A DNA stretch of 64,000 bases from Kocuria sp. GTDB taxonomy: Bacteria > Actinomycetota > Actinomycetes > Actinomycetales > Micrococcaceae. Every line of letters begins with the position of its first letter. The first letter of the stretch is position 1. This document shows, in pieces, positions 26,611 through 35,227 of the stretch. Position numbers and translations under genes: made by a program. The stretch is from assembly GCA_030524035.1 (NCBI GenBank), contig JAUNHG010000002.1, positions 248,001 to 312,000 on the forward strand, given 5' to 3'. The notes beneath the pieces were generated by a model. The model was not told the origin of the DNA. It saw nothing but the letters and a program-made list of their open reading frames with translations, and searched no databases.

Positions 26611-27570
26611 CTAAGGATTCACCAGAAAGGTCGTGCGATAGTCGCGCGGCGGCGCGCCAAACCGTGAACGGAACGCTCGCGAGAACGTGCTCGGGTCCGA
26701 GAATCCCCAATTTGCCCCTATGTTACTCACAGGGATATGACTAAAGGCGGGATCAATCAGTTGCCTACTGGCACCGTCTAGACGGCGAGCCCGTATCCAC
26801 TCAGCCAGTGTGGAGTCTTCATTCTCAAAAAGGCGATGGAGATAGCGGACCGAAATGTGGTGAACATCGGCTATGAGTCTCGGTGTCAGCTCTGGACTGG
26901 CGAGGTTCTTCTCCACGAAGCGGTAGATAGAGTCGACAAGGGAAGCATGTCCTTCGCTGGGGCGACCCGTACGATCTTGTGCTTGCAGGAGTGCGACTGA
27001 AAGTAGATCTACAAGAGCATTTGATAGTCGCGCGGCAGATGCCCCACTGAGCCAGTGTTGCTCTAGGTTGGGTGCGATTTCAGCAACCATTGTTGAAAGG
27101 AGTCGTCCGGCGCCGTTCTGCCCGCTTACATGAACAGCGGTGATATTGCACAGATTGGGAACTTTATCTTCAAGCAAGCTCTTAGGTATTGCTGCAGTCA
27201 CTGCGCGAACTGATGAATTTGGCGGACAGTAAAGGACTGAAGGAATCGAATCGTCGAGTATACTGAAATCCCCAGATTGCTCGATCATTGACTCTCTGCC
27301 GTCCTGGCGGAGTCCAATCTTCCCACCTTCGAGGTGAAGTTGAAGAAGGAATACGTCCGTTTCTTCTTGTCGAACGTGACGAGCGTTTCGGGTGATTTCG
27401 TAGCCGCCGGTGGCGCGGTACTCCGCTAGCGAAAATGTCACTGGGCCAAGGGTTCTGGTCACCATACGGCCATGGAACGTTTCATCATTCCTGCTCACGC
27501 GGACTGCGCAGTGCGCGTGAGCCAGTGACAACGTCCTGCCAGTAGTCGATCCGGCGATGGAAGGCAACAT
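26611..27570 (-). CDS. AraC-family transcriptional regulator
   Basis: About 319 residues. The N-terminal 200 residues resemble the AraC-binding-like sensory domain (TDVFLLQLHLEGGKIGLRQDGRE), and the last 100 form the double helix-turn-helix (LIADVHHISVRYLHRLFENE, then IGANWGFSDPSTFSRAFRSRFG followed by PPRDYR). The start is uncertain: ATG 27570 is used, but the frame is open from GTG 27624. It lies directly upstream of and in the same direction as the mutase operon, so it is the likely local regulator. It is less G+C-rich than the operon it precedes. Confidence 0.85.
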   Translation of the reverse strand: MLPSIAGSTTGRTLSLAHAHCAVRVSRNDETFHGRMVTRTLGPVTFSLAEYRATGGYEITRNARHVRQEETDVFLLQLHLEGGKIGLRQDGRESMIEQSGDFSILDDSIPSVLYCPPNSSVRAVTAAIPKSLLEDKVPNLCNITAVHVSGQNGAGRLLSTMVAEIAPNLEQHWLSGASAARLSNALVDLLSVALLQAQDRTGRPSEGHASLVDSIYRFVEKNLASPELTPRLIADVHHISVRYLHRLFENEDSTLAEWIRARRLDGASRQLIDPAFSHIPVSNIGANWGFSDPSTFSRAFRSRFGAPPRDYRTTFLVNP

Positions 27571-27680
27571 CGTCCGTACTGAAGCTCTCCACGCCCATGC
27601 ATATACCTCCCCGCGGTGAAGCACTGTAGGAGTACTGATCTGATGATATCTGACCCCTTGGATGTAGGCGGTAGATTCAC

Positions 27681-28312
27681 ATGCTGATTTTTCGGTATTG
27701 CAGGTGTGTGATGGCCTTAATGATCATTAAGGTGTTTCTTTTTCCTCTTCAGGTTGTGGTGGCAGTGAAGACCAAGTGGCTAAGCCTGGTTTAAATGATT
27801 CTGATATGGGATTTCAGACATTCGTGCCATATGAGCCGCCCCCTCTGCGACCACTGGATGCAAGAATTTGTGACAAGAATCTTGAACCCACTTTCATTCA
27901 ATGGAGGGTTAAGGGTAAGTTTGTACAAGCCGATGCATCCAGTAATGAATTGCTCTCTATCAATAAAATGACTCTTCCGAGCGAAAATTATTTGCGAATT
28001 TTCTTATCTGACCTTCGTATATCATCTGAAGTTCATTTGAGGGTTTTTCAATCCGTCGGACCTGACGGTTATCCCGCTAGGGGTGACCTTGGCGAAGAAT
28101 ATAAATGTGGTCACTCTGAGGTTCCTGAATTTAATCACTGCAGAATCAATTTTAATGAATATGGTTCCGGGATCGTGCGAATCAAAGGGGAAAATTTCGC
28201 ACAAACAACCTCCAAATTCATAGTTGTGGAAATCCGTTACCCCACGCTTGAAGAATCTGATATAAATGAGAGTATCCCGTCGTATTCAGTATCTTGGGCA
28301 TTTAAAGTGTGA
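27681..28312 (+). pseudogene. Secreted lipoprotein with single-base frameshift in its signal peptide
   Basis: From ATG 27681 one frame reads MLIFRYCRCVMALMIIKVFLF, a plausible signal peptide. The next frame reads SSSGCGGSEDQVAKPGLNDSD, a lipobox-like cysteine and start of a mature lipoprotein, and stays open to the stop at 28312. Adding one T to the T5 run at 27739-27743 joins them into one 210-residue lipoprotein. The mature part (about 185 residues) is rich in beta-strand-like segments and not recognised. Base composition is A+T-rich compared with both sides, suggesting foreign origin. A GTG at 27776 could give a cytoplasmic product only. Confidence 0.55.
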
Positions 28313-28329
28313 AAGTCCGGAGGATTGTG

Positions 28330-28916
28330 ATGGCTGACCATGCCACCAAGAGAGTTTAAGATGAGTCTTTGAATGTATATCGAATACTCCTTCCATTAAT
28401 GCAATCACCTAGTGGTGAATTCAATTCCTGAACCAGGGTTCTCAGCCACTCTGGGGAGGTTGAAGAAATCCGAAACAGGAACCTGTCTGAACTTCAAGAG
28501 GTCGCTGGACCAGCGGCTTGCGACTGGCAATCGAGCTTCGGCTTTGCTTCACGGGAGTATCAAAAAAAGTTTGTGCATGCCCTCGGGTCTACTGCGCGCA
28601 CGAACCGTTGGAATCTGGCCTACTGGAGAGGGTATAGGTATCCACTACGTAATTTTGAGAGCAAAATCATCAACTCAATCGAATGTGAGTTATCGAGGGT
28701 GACGCTAAGTGAGCTGGAATCTCTAGTATCCGAATTTCGCTTACCAACATTTTGCCGGGACGATGAAAAAATTTGATTTGGCACACTGAAATATACCCCG
28801 ATTTGGCAATTTTAGAAACAAGCAGGGATAATTTTCTTACATACTTCAATCCTTGGGTTGAAGCTTTTGCTGTAGATCGAAAGTCTAGCGAACTGGAGGA
28901 GCTGAGTGTTGAATAA
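28330..28916 (+). pseudogene. Broken gene of unknown function, partner of the lipoprotein
   Basis: ATG 28330 follows GGAGG and starts MADHATKRV, but a TAA stands at 28357 and a TGA at 28429 in the same frame. Between and after them the frame stays protein-like (NVYRILLPLMQSPSGEFNS; EVEEIRNRNLSELQEV; AYWRGYRYPLRNFESKI) up to a stop just after the A6 run at 28766-28771. There the coding character moves to another frame (LIWHTEIYPDLAILETSRD to KSSELEELSVE, stop 28914-28916). Repairing two stops and one base would give about 195 residues. Family not recognised. It begins 17 bp after the lipoprotein, as in a two-gene cassette. Confidence 0.5.
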
Positions 28917-28942
28917 TGAGCCTTGGGCCACTCAACTACTCA

Positions 28943-29095
28943 GTTTGTCAGACCACCCGCGAGTCCCGCAGCATAGGCAAGGTTATAGAGCGCGAACGAG
29001 CCACCAAGTGTGGGTGAGCTCGCCTTGTACCCCTGGTTGCTCATGAGCGTCGTTGCCGGTGCTAAGACCAGCGCTGACACACCCCAAGGAGGAAC
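28943..29095 (-). pseudogene. Fragment of an MFS transporter
   Basis: A minus-strand frame reads GVSALVLAPATTLMSNQGY followed by TLGGSFALYNLAYAAGLAGG, which resembles one helix-loop-helix part of DHA1-type drug exporters. Nothing recognisable as transporter flanks it on either side, so it is about 50 residues of a once larger gene. It lies just upstream of pabAB on the opposite strand and indicates past deletion between the cassette and pabAB. Confidence 0.45.
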
Positions 29096-29295
29096 ATGCC
29101 GAGGTAGGTCTGCCACAGTTCGGTGGCGAGCCCGGTCACTCTGGAAGATTGTCGATTGCGCGGGACAATGCTGCACCTCTGTACGATGTTATGCGCACCA
29201 ATGCGCAGGAACAACACCTGAAAGTTGTGGTTCTTCCGTGCGGCTTGACCCCTATTGCGGCATGGGGGAGGGGCAGCCTGGAAAGACGGAGATCA

Positions 29296-31464
29296 ATGCG
29301 AGTATTGCTCATCGATAACCATGACTCTTTCAGCTATAACCTGGCGCACGACATCGCTATTGTCACCGGCAAACACCCCGACGTTGTTCTGAACGATGAT
29401 CCCCCAGTTCACTGGTCCGCTCTTTCTGAGTGGCTCAGCGGGTACGACGCCATTGTCGTTTCACCCGGCCCAGGAACGCCCGAACGGTTTTCAGACCTGA
29501 TGATCTCTCACTGGGCGATCGCGCAACATGACGTACCAGTACTGGGAATCTGTCTCGGAATGCAGGCCATTGCCCACGACGCTGGCGTACCGATCATCCG
29601 GGCACCCCGCCCGGTCCATGGGGAAGTGGCTGACATCCAACACCACGGTGCGGGTTTGTTCACAGGATTACCTTCGCCCCTCGGCATGGTGCGATACCAC
29701 TCGCTTGTCGTCGATCCACAAGCATGCGAGTCGTGCGACGACATCGTTGTCGACGCACGGGACGGCGACATCGTGATGGCTCTTCACCGTAGAAGCCGTC
29801 CGCAGTGGGGACTTCAGGCACACCCCGAATCTGTCTGCTCAGAAAACGGCCAGGCCCTTCTGACGCGGTTCTTTGAACTCGCACGAGACTGGAATCAGCA
29901 ACACGGACGTTCAGAGGTCTCTCGACCCGAATACCCCGATGCGCTGCCCCCCGCAAGTCAAGATAACCCAAATCTGACGTGGCAGGTTCTCCTGCGACGG
30001 GTTCGGACGGCAGCGTCATCAGAGACGATCTTTGACACCCTGTTTCGCCACGACGATCACCCGTGGTGGCTCGACTCAGCCACCGGCGACGGGGTGTCGA
30101 TGTGCGGTTCGGCGGCCGGGCCCCTGGCAAGAGTCGCGGTAGCCGAACCGGGTGGGGTACGGGTGCGTGACGCAAACGGCAACTATGAAATCGCGCAAGA
30201 CCTTCTGAATCTAGTTGAGCGCACGTTCGGTGCGGTGCGGGTCGTCGACCTCGGAGGGGAGGGCTTGACAGCAGCGGATCTCCCGTTCACCCCAGGGTGG
30301 GTGGGGTATCTCGGCTACGAGTACACGTGCCGTTGGCTTCCCCCATATTCCGATGGCAGTTCCCAGGCCGCAGCGACACAATCTGGGAACGGCGACGTCA
30401 CGTCACCGGCCACCTTAGTGTTTGGGGACCGTGCCGTCGCCATCGAAGGCAGCACCGCCTGGGTAATGGCGCTAACGCAAGACCGAGTGGAGGCATTACA
30501 ACACGAGTGGGTCACTCGAACTGCTGAACAGCTTCGCACTCTAACGACGCCACCCACCAGCCTCCCGAACCCACCGGTATGTGATGAAGTGACGGTACGC
30601 CATGATCGAGCTGAGTACATAAGACTCATTGAACGATGCAAGGAAAAGATCCGAGCTGGTGAAAGCTATGAGCTGTGCTTGACCAACCGCATCCGGGTTG
30701 CTGCCCATTCCGACCCGTGGGCGGTCTACCGCCGGCTCCGGACTCTTTCCCCGAGACCATTTGCCGCATACCTCGCGTTCGAAGACCACCACGTGCTGTC
30801 AGCTTCACCCGAACGTTTCCTCAAAGTGCAGACCGATAGACAGATAGAGGCCAAACCTATCAAGGGCACCAGAGCTCGATCGGAGGACCAGCTTGAGGAT
30901 GCACGCTTGGCGGAAGAGCTCGTGCAATCAGTCAAGGAAAGAGCCGAAAACCTCATGATCGTCGATCTGCTGAGGCACGACCTATCCCGAGTGTGTTCTC
31001 CCGGTACAGTCCATGTTCCTCTGCTCTTCGACGTGGAGTCACACGCAGGCGCCCACCAGCTCGTGAGCACGGTTCGGGGCACCCTTATTCCTTCGTGCAG
31101 CCCCCTGGATGCTGTGCGTTCCGCACTTCCTGGCGGATCGATGACCGGGGCACCCAAAGAGAGATCCGTGTCAATTCTTCGGGAACTGGAGGATGGTCCA
31201 CGGGGTATCTACTCAGGAGTTCTTGGATATTTTTCGGTCAATGGCACGGTTGATCTCTCGATCATTATTCGTACGATCGTTCACCAGGCCGAGTACCTCG
31301 ACTTCGGTATGGGTGGGGCCATAACCACACGATCAGACGCGTTAGAGGAATGGGAAGAGACGCTCGTGAAGGCGCGTACTTTTGGCGTAGCACTAGGACT
31401 TGACCTCGATACTCACATGAACGTGGCAGACGTGCACGAGCAGCTACCCAATGGGGGCTCTTAA
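29296..31464 (+). CDS. pabAB: Aminodeoxychorismate synthase, fused PabA-PabB
   Basis: 722 residues from ATG 29296 (GGAG 4 bp upstream, N-terminus MRVLLIDNHDSFSYNLAH). An open extension back to 29053 has no family similarity. Residues 1-190: glutamine amidotransferase with GICLGMQ (Cys86) and the AHPES histidine. Then the PabB N-terminal domain (WWLDSATGDG, GWVGYLGYEY) and the chorismate-binding domain with EAKPIKGTRAR, IVDLLRHDLSRVC and GGSMTGAPK. It makes 4-amino-4-deoxychorismate from chorismate and glutamine. The convergent pabC-like gene ends 3 bp away and completes 4-aminobenzoate synthesis for folate. It could also have fed the adjacent arylamine cluster. Confidence 0.92.
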   Translation: MRVLLIDNHDSFSYNLAHDIAIVTGKHPDVVLNDDPPVHWSALSEWLSGYDAIVVSPGPGTPERFSDLMISHWAIAQHDVPVLGICLGMQAIAHDAGVPIIRAPRPVHGEVADIQHHGAGLFTGLPSPLGMVRYHSLVVDPQACESCDDIVVDARDGDIVMALHRRSRPQWGLQAHPESVCSENGQALLTRFFELARDWNQQHGRSEVSRPEYPDALPPASQDNPNLTWQVLLRRVRTAASSETIFDTLFRHDDHPWWLDSATGDGVSMCGSAAGPLARVAVAEPGGVRVRDANGNYEIAQDLLNLVERTFGAVRVVDLGGEGLTAADLPFTPGWVGYLGYEYTCRWLPPYSDGSSQAAATQSGNGDVTSPATLVFGDRAVAIEGSTAWVMALTQDRVEALQHEWVTRTAEQLRTLTTPPTSLPNPPVCDEVTVRHDRAEYIRLIERCKEKIRAGESYELCLTNRIRVAAHSDPWAVYRRLRTLSPRPFAAYLAFEDHHVLSASPERFLKVQTDRQIEAKPIKGTRARSEDQLEDARLAEELVQSVKERAENLMIVDLLRHDLSRVCSPGTVHVPLLFDVESHAGAHQLVSTVRGTLIPSCSPLDAVRSALPGGSMTGAPKERSVSILRELEDGPRGIYSGVLGYFSVNGTVDLSIIIRTIVHQAEYLDFGMGGAITTRSDALEEWEETLVKARTFGVALGLDLDTHMNVADVHEQLPNGGS

Positions 31465-31467
31465 TGC

Positions 31468-32214
31468 TTACACCGGCTCTAATGCGTCGTCGAGGGCAGC
31501 ACGCCACGTGTGAAAGCGCTCCCCAGCACCGGGGGTGATATCTGCGTTGATCCAGCCGGTGACGAGCCGGATGCCCTGAAAGGCATTGAGAAGCCAGACT
31601 TCACGGCCGTTGAGGTCCAACAAACTTGCCGAAACTCGGCGCACTTCGATGCCCATGACACGGGCTCTGGCTTCCACCAGGGCACGTGTCACGCTGGGAA
31701 GGACCGGGAGCTCAGCCGAAGGAAAGCACAGTGCGTTGCTGTCCCACCAAACGACGGCGGCATGTCCTGCCTCTAGCACGTGACCACAGCCGTTACGCAA
31801 GAGGACCTCGTCTGCCCCAACCGCGTGCGCTGAGGTGATGAGTTCGGCTGTCGCGGCCAGATCAGGGCCCTTAACCCACGGATTTGAACGATGATCGCCG
31901 GTCGGCAGCACCTGAACAACTACTGAGGGGCGACGTTTGGGTCCCCTGCGTAAGTCAAGGTACAGCGTGCGTTCCACGAGCCTTGCTCGGGGGAACCACT
32001 CTCCACTCTTGGGCACTAGAGCCGCGGCGGCGCTCACCATTGCACCTCCGTCGAGTCCCGACTCACACGCGGCAACAGCTTGTGCGAATCGCAGCTGGTG
32101 CAGATCGAGTCGTCTGACCCGACCATCCACTTGTCTCCAGGAGTCAGCCACCCGCATCTTCCCCGCCGGCTCCGGTGCAGGGCTGAGCTTTGTGCCGTCC
32201 CAGGCAAACGTCAT
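31468..32214 (-). CDS. pabC: Class IV aminotransferase, probable 4-amino-4-deoxychorismate lyase
   Basis: 248 residues of the PLP fold-type IV family. Recognisable parts: VERTLYLDLRRGPKR, the WVKGPDLAATAEL segment that probably carries the PLP lysine, GADEVLLRNGCGHVLEAG and PSVTRALVEARA. It would release pyruvate from aminodeoxychorismate to give 4-aminobenzoate. The pairing with pabAB, convergent with only 3 bp between the stops, supports this over a branched-chain or D-amino-acid aminotransferase. The start is ATG 32214 or GTG 32217; no strong ribosome-binding site. Confidence 0.78.
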   Translation of the reverse strand: MTFAWDGTKLSPAPEPAGKMRVADSWRQVDGRVRRLDLHQLRFAQAVAACESGLDGGAMVSAAAALVPKSGEWFPRARLVERTLYLDLRRGPKRRPSVVVQVLPTGDHRSNPWVKGPDLAATAELITSAHAVGADEVLLRNGCGHVLEAGHAAVVWWDSNALCFPSAELPVLPSVTRALVEARARVMGIEVRRVSASLLDLNGREVWLLNAFQGIRLVTGWINADITPGAGERFHTWRAALDDALEPV

Positions 32215-32270
32215 CACCGACCAAGCCTAACCGGGAACGTTATAGGTGTGTTAGGCGGCAGGATCATAGT

Positions 32271-32456
32271 AGCGGTCAGATAATCCGGGTTCTGGTCGAA
32301 GCTGTTCAGCTGGGCGTAAGCAAAAGCTATAGAACTATTGATGCTTCTGACAAGGAGAAATCAAAAAATCCGCCACTTTCTCTAGAATTCTTGCGCATTC
32401 TCACGGGGTTTTTTAAGGGTGATCCACAGCACATTATTGCCATACATGTTTGCTGA
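32271..32456 (+). pseudogene. Possible remnant of an XRE-type helix-turn-helix gene
   Basis: The frame reads QIIRVLVEAVQLGVSKSY, then KSKNPPLSLEFLRILTGFFKGDPQHI before TGA 32454-32456. The last part resembles the end of small XRE-family DNA-binding domains (S-x-E-x-L-x-x-L-x-x-F-F-x-x-D-P). No start codon or N-terminal half is seen. The remainder of 32,215-32,582 shows nothing else beyond a possible promoter (TTGTCT near 32,541) for the next gene. Confidence 0.35.
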
Positions 32457-32582
32457 ATGTGTCATGGTGGTTTCTGTTCATCGGAGCGCCCCCAACCCCC
32501 GAATATTCCGAGCTTTAGCGATTACTGCCGTTTACCTGTTGTCTTGGCCTCGGGATAGAACTATGTGCAAAGGAAATGGATA

Positions 32583-33509
32583 ATGGAAAATGTCACTCGC
32601 CGCGCTGTTCTTGCTGCATCAGGCCTTGTGGGAGCACAATTCATGGCATTACTCCCATCTCAGGCAGCCCCCAAAACCCTGGGTCCTTCAACACCTGTTG
32701 CACCAGCCGGTAGCAAGCTGTTGCACGACGCCAATTTCGGCTCTTTGGGATTTTCGCAGTACAAAAATTTACACCCGGAAAAGTTAGTGATAGGTCGTGA
32801 CTTGGGCACGACTACCGACCCAGCTGGCAGTGGTGAAATCGTTGCATGGTTCGATTCCAAACATGGGGTGAAGCACGCCAGCAACAAGTATGCCCGTTCA
32901 TCGGTGGAAAGCCCGGCCAGGGTCTACTCCACAGCCCACGGGAATACGTCTTCCGTGTATGCGCACAGATTTTCCTTCTACGTGCCACATAGTAGCGCCT
33001 TTACCTCCACAGCCCACTGGACCTGCGTGGGTGAGGTTCACGGCGCCCCGTGGAGGACCGCTAGTCGAAGTGTGATTGCGCTGGTGTTTAATCCGAAGAC
33101 CGGCAACCACTACCTTCGAATGGGGGACGATGTTTCGCTGTTGAAAGAAAAAGACACCATTGTTCCCCTGGGTAAATGGGTGGATATCGTGGTGCATTTC
33201 AACTACAACTATCGCTCTCGTGGCGGGTGGATTCAGCTGTTCATGAATACCACCGGGAAGCGGAACGCAGGGTGGAAAGCGGTGCCCGTGGCCGGGAGCA
33301 AAGGCCGCCATCGGGATAACCTGATTTCCGATAATGAAGGTAACGGTTGGTACAAGAATAAACAGGTTCCGGCCCCCACTCCACGAATCGGCGTTTACGG
33401 AAACCAGTCGATAAAACTTTATTTCCGTGAACACAAACTGGGGCGTTCTGTTCGAGACGTCCTTGGCTCAGGGTGGGACGGTAAGGTGGACGGCGTCACG
33501 TACAAATGA
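32583..33509 (+). CDS. Exported heparin-lyase-like / concanavalin-fold protein
   Basis: 308 residues with a twin-arginine-like signal (TRRAVLAASGLVGAQFMALL, cleavage probably near SQAAPK). The mature part has motifs typical of polysaccharide-lyase (heparin lyase I-like, jelly-roll) proteins: HRFSFYVP, WTCVGEVHG, GKWVDIVVHFNYNYRSRGGWIQLF and PRIGVYGNQSIKLYFRE. The start is ATG 32583 behind AAGGAAATGG. It probably acts on a polysaccharide outside the cell; catalytic activity is not proven and the substrate is unknown. The stop overlaps an upstream reading of the following VOC gene. Confidence 0.65.
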   Translation: MENVTRRAVLAASGLVGAQFMALLPSQAAPKTLGPSTPVAPAGSKLLHDANFGSLGFSQYKNLHPEKLVIGRDLGTTTDPAGSGEIVAWFDSKHGVKHASNKYARSSVESPARVYSTAHGNTSSVYAHRFSFYVPHSSAFTSTAHWTCVGEVHGAPWRTASRSVIALVFNPKTGNHYLRMGDDVSLLKEKDTIVPLGKWVDIVVHFNYNYRSRGGWIQLFMNTTGKRNAGWKAVPVAGSKGRHRDNLISDNEGNGWYKNKQVPAPTPRIGVYGNQSIKLYFREHKLGRSVRDVLGSGWDGKVDGVTYK

Positions 33510-33523
33510 TAAGGAGGCAGTCC

Positions 33524-33952
33524 ATGCCCACCGCTATGCTCTACATGTCCTTCCCCGGTAATGCTCGTGAGGCACTCTCGTTTTACCAATCAGTCTTTGG
33601 TGGTGAGCTAAATCTGATCACCTTTGGTGAACAGGTTGCTTTGGGCGTCGAATTTCCCTTCGAAGCTCCGGCTGAGGCAATCGTGCACGGCACACTAGTT
33701 GGCCCCATCGTTTCCCTGAGCGGAGGCGACGACCTGTCTCCTCATCCGGCACCGTTCGCACGGGGGTCCCTCAGTATGGTGCTTGAGCTCGACACCGTCG
33801 AAGAGGTCCAGCGTCTGATTCCTGAGCTCACGGCCGACGGCGGACGAGTCACTGTGCCGTTTGAGCAAGCCCCGTGGGGTGATTACTACGGCCAGGTCGA
33901 AGACCGCTTCACGATGCTCTGGCAGCTTGCCGCGCCGACTAACAACGGCTGA
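33524..33952 (+). CDS. VOC-family (PhnB-like glyoxalase fold) protein
   Basis: 142 residues starting MPTAMLYMSFPGNAREALSFY, with AAGGAGG 8 bp upstream. The PhnB-like features are FYQSVFGGEL, SLMVLEL-type beta strand (SLSMVLELDTVEEVQ) and the end PWGDYYGQVEDRFTMLWQL. Members of this group bind metal or small molecules; a specific reaction cannot be assigned. It is 15 bp from the preceding lyase-like gene and convergent with bioB. Confidence 0.85.
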   Translation: MPTAMLYMSFPGNAREALSFYQSVFGGELNLITFGEQVALGVEFPFEAPAEAIVHGTLVGPIVSLSGGDDLSPHPAPFARGSLSMVLELDTVEEVQRLIPELTADGGRVTVPFEQAPWGDYYGQVEDRFTMLWQLAAPTNNG

Positions 33953-33978
33953 GTTTGCGCTCAAATACTCTCTGTTGA

Positions 33979-35208
33979 TCACGCATTAGGTGCCACCTCA
34001 GTGCCCGCTCCGCGTCGTCGGATTTCCAATGGCGCTGTTTCCATGGGTTGTCCTGTCGCATTGGCGGGCGCTGAGGTGCACCCCGCGCAGCCGTCTCCGG
34101 CTCCACTCACTGGGCATCCGCCGCACACGGAAGCATGCTCATTGACTGCCTCTGGCGCGTCCATCCCCACGCCAGCCAACAATTCCGAAGGCTCACGCAC
34201 CAAACCTTCGGGAGTCAGGATCACGAAGCCGTAATCAGACAACATACGCAGGTCATCAGCAGCGGCTTGACCATGACTCGTCAAATAATCACCCAAAAAC
34301 AGTGAATTAGCGGCCTCCAGCGCCAGTGGCTGCAAAGACCGCAGATGCATCTCCCGCCCCCCGGCAATTCTGACTTCCCGATCCGGGCACACCAGTCGGG
34401 CCAAACACACAATCACTAAAGCGCGGTGCGGAGTTAGCTCCCAGGTTCCCGCCATAGGAGTTCCATCAAAGGGCATCAAAAAATTAATCGGAATGGATTC
34501 GGCGCCCATCTGCTTTAGTGCAAACAACGCCTCCACAATCTGCTCATCCGTTTCCTTCATGCCCACAATAAGACCCGAACACGGGGAAAGCCCCGCCGCT
34601 TTGGCTTTCTGTACCGTGGACACGCGATCCTCATACGTATGTGTGGTCACAATATTTGCATGGTGGGACTCTGCAGTGTTGATGTTGTGGTTATACGCAT
34701 CAATACCAGCTTCGGCTAAACGCTCGGCCTGCCCCTCCTTCAATAACCCCAAACACGCACAAATCTCCGCTCCGGGCGATTCTTCACGAATGGCTGTCAC
34801 CATATCCGCCACTCGCTCAATATCCCGGTGCGAAGGCCCCCGCCCAGATGCCACCAAACACACCCGTGACGCCCCACCCCGCAGCCCAGCCTGCGCTTGG
34901 GTTGCCGCATCATCCGTGGAAAGCCATGAGTATTTCAGCACTCCAGCCTTGGACCCCAAACGCTGGGAGCAATACCCGCAATCCTCTGGGCATAGTCCAG
35001 ACTTCAGATTAACCAGGTAATTGACCTTCACCGTGTTGGAAAAATAGTGCCGCCGCACCCGGGACGCCGCAGAAACCAGCTCCATCCGTGAACTTTCAGG
35101 AGTGTGCAATACGCCTAACGCTTCCTCCGGAGTGAGGCCCTCACCTTCCAAAACCTTGTCCGCAAGGTCCGCCAAGGACACCGTGCCTGAACGCTCTTCA
35201 ATCACCAT
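33979..35208 (-). CDS. bioB: Biotin synthase
   Basis: Radical-SAM enzyme inserting sulfur into dethiobiotin. The 409 residues include the SAM-cluster motif CPEDCGYCSQ, YNHNINTAESHHANIVTTHTYEDR and RIAGGREMHLRSLQ. A C-terminal extension of about 70 residues contains a cysteine-rich stretch (CGGCPVSGAGDGCAGCTS), seen in actinobacterial BioB proteins. The start MVIEERSG lies 20 bp downstream of a BioQ-like palindrome. No other biotin genes are adjacent. Confidence 0.96.
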   Translation of the reverse strand: MVIEERSGTVSLADLADKVLEGEGLTPEEALGVLHTPESSRMELVSAASRVRRHYFSNTVKVNYLVNLKSGLCPEDCGYCSQRLGSKAGVLKYSWLSTDDAATQAQAGLRGGASRVCLVASGRGPSHRDIERVADMVTAIREESPGAEICACLGLLKEGQAERLAEAGIDAYNHNINTAESHHANIVTTHTYEDRVSTVQKAKAAGLSPCSGLIVGMKETDEQIVEALFALKQMGAESIPINFLMPFDGTPMAGTWELTPHRALVIVCLARLVCPDREVRIAGGREMHLRSLQPLALEAANSLFLGDYLTSHGQAAADDLRMLSDYGFVILTPEGLVREPSELLAGVGMDAPEAVNEHASVCGGCPVSGAGDGCAGCTSAPANATGQPMETAPLEIRRRGAGTEVAPNA

Positions 35209-35227
35209 GGCGCAAGGCTAAACGCAA

